From Chlorobiota bacterium (lineage in GTDB: Bacteria; Bacteroidota; Ignavibacteria; OLB7): a stretch of 64,000 nt of DNA. Location: the NCBI GenBank assembly GCA_016710285.1, contig JADJXR010000001.1:2730501-2794500 (forward strand), read 5' to 3'. Below the pieces are notes generated by a model. The model saw only the letters and a list, made by a program, of their open reading frames with translations. It did no database searches and was not told the origin of the DNA. Shown one piece after another: positions 63,335-64,000 of this stretch. A program made the translations under genes and the position numbers. Numbering within the stretch: position 1 is the stretch's first letter; each line of letters begins with the position of its first letter.

Positions 63335-63817
63335 TTATGCTTTGGAGATGGTGGGAAGTTCCGGCAGGAACGAGCTTCGGTGCGGCTGCAGGTCCTCTGG
63401 GGTGCGTGGGATCATGTCACCCAGAGTGACGTTCTCCAGTGCCTGGTTCACAGCGCGTTGGATGGTTTCCCACAAGGAAAAGATGGTGCAATCAATGGCG
63501 TGCACGCACAGCTTGCCGCTGCCGCCGCTGTATGCTTCGCAGAAATCATCCTCCACCAGCTTCCCGCCAAGAACGTGCAGCACTTCCGAGATTGGAATCG
63601 CTTCCGGTTGGCGTGCCAGCGAATATCCCCCCACGCGCCCGCGGGTGGCTTCCACAAATCCCCCCAGCCGCAAAATTCGCAACAGCTTTGCCACGTTCGC
63701 ATCCGACAATCCCTCGGCTTGGCTGATTTCAGGAATGGTCAGGCTGGCTCCATCCCCCGCGCGGGCGATTCGGAGCAAGCAGCGTATGCCATATTCTTCC
63801 TGAGTGCTGAATTTCAT
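63335..63817 (-). CDS. Rrf2-family transcriptional regulator with three cysteines
   Basis: 160 residues. The N-terminal winged helix (MKFSTQEEYGIRCLLRIA; LSDANVAKLLRILRLGGFV; GRVGGYSLAR) is typical of Rrf2/IscR/NsrR. Cysteines at 93, 104 and 110 (in FCEAYSGGSGKLC and IDC) are placed as in IscR-like Fe-S cluster sensors. It lies 51 bp after a gene for a DUF59/MIP18 Fe-S assembly protein on the same strand (reading right to left, the assembly gene comes first), so regulation of Fe-S cluster assembly is likely. Confidence 0.9.
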   Translation of the reverse strand: MKFSTQEEYGIRCLLRIARAGDGASLTIPEISQAEGLSDANVAKLLRILRLGGFVEATRGRVGGYSLARQPEAIPISEVLHVLGGKLVEDDFCEAYSGGSGKLCVHAIDCTIFSLWETIQRAVNQALENVTLGDMIPRTPEDLQPHRSSFLPELPTISKA

Positions 63818-63868
63818 GTTGGTTATCAGGTTCCGGTTAGCGGAGGCTGCGGTCTGTTCGGCAAAGTT

Positions 63869-64000
63869 CTACCACAACCCTAACGTCAGTTTTGCTTCTT
63901 CCGACATCAGGTGGCGGTCCCACGCTGGTTCCCACGTTAGCTCCACCGTGGCGTTGGTGATGCCGGGCGTCTGCATCAGCTTTTCCTCCACTTCTCCGGG
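63869..64000 (-). CDS. DUF59/MIP18-family Fe-S assembly protein (SufT/PaaD-like), C-terminal fragment
   Basis: The last 43 residues and stop (63869-63871) of a gene that begins beyond the right edge. The visible end, TPGITNATVELTWEPAWDRH followed by LMSEEAKLTLGLW, matches the conserved C-terminus of MIP18/DUF59 proteins (VELTWxPxW...MSEEA). These act in Fe-S cluster carriage or SUF assembly. Upstream of the Rrf2 gene on the same strand, so a SUF-type operon probably lies to the right. Confidence 0.8.
   Translation of the reverse strand, partial: PGEVEEKLMQTPGITNATVELTWEPAWDRHLMSEEAKLTLGLW

Noticed and set aside
1..64000. tRNA, rRNA, riboswitch or prophage genes
   Set aside because: I looked for tRNA T-loop/acceptor patterns, conserved rRNA stretches, known riboswitch cores and integrase/terminase/portal-like proteins and found none that could be supported.

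Overview
The window reads as a high-GC (roughly 55-60% by eye) chromosomal segment of a Bacteroidota/Chlorobi-group bacterium that has a type IX secretion system (T9SS). The grounds are a PorV-family outer-membrane protein, several long exported proteins with a T9SS-type C-terminal sorting domain, an OmpA/PD40 protein, a carboxypeptidase-regulatory-domain outer-membrane barrel, and few clear Shine-Dalgarno sequences. The mix of high GC, T9SS and phytoene/squalene synthase suits a Kapabacteria/Ignavibacteria-like lineage better than classical Bacteroidia; that placement is inference. I saw no tRNA, rRNA, CRISPR array, prophage or transposase.

Layout. 1-3.3 kb: a minus-strand heavy-metal (probably Cu/Ag) efflux operon: a small cysteine protein, a TolC-type outer-membrane factor and a CusB-type adaptor cut by the window edge. 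A perfect 12-bp dyad precedes it. 3.3-16 kb: housekeeping and envelope genes (VWA lipoprotein, small outer-membrane-like protein, phytoene/squalene synthase, T9SS metzincin protease, MalK/UgpC-type ATPase, flippase-like membrane protein, aldehyde dehydrogenase, DUF255 thioredoxin-like protein), then a 159-bp tandem array. 16.6-32 kb: OmpA/PD40 protein, large BNR-repeat protein, a KdpE remnant, Tex, M20 amidohydrolase, sugar transferase, outer-membrane barrel, M14 peptidase and a hypothetical exported protein. 32.6-38.6 kb: pgsA-pgpA phosphatidylglycerol synthesis pair, a PNGase F-like T9SS protein, and cinA.

Three accessory segments stand out. (i) 38.6-40.0 kb: an AT-rich BNR-like gene lies between two perfect 64-bp copies of the cinA 3' end, as if a one-gene element had integrated there. 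(ii) 44.6-54.6 kb: a three-gene cassette of Snf2 helicase with DUF3883, DUF1156 (COG1743-type) adenine methyltransferase, and DUF499 (COG1483-type) ATPase. It resembles BREX/DISARM components but has no PglZ, BrxA/B or Drm partners in the window. The DUF499 gene carries a single-base frameshift, and base composition flips inside the methyltransferase gene. (iii) 59.6-61.4 kb: a low-GC HindIII-like restriction endonuclease and a beta-class methyltransferase, directly after parAB.

The rest (55-64 kb) is a frameshifted glycosyltransferase 9 gene, UPF0173 hydrolase, Nudix hydrolase, parA-parB, a small hypothetical gene overlapping a YbgC-type thioesterase, a PqqB-like MBL-fold hydrolase, an Rrf2 regulator with three cysteines, and the C-terminus of a DUF59/MIP18 Fe-S assembly protein. 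A nested palindromic repeat family recurs at 0.9-1.1, 6.55-6.68 and 15.9-16.5 kb.
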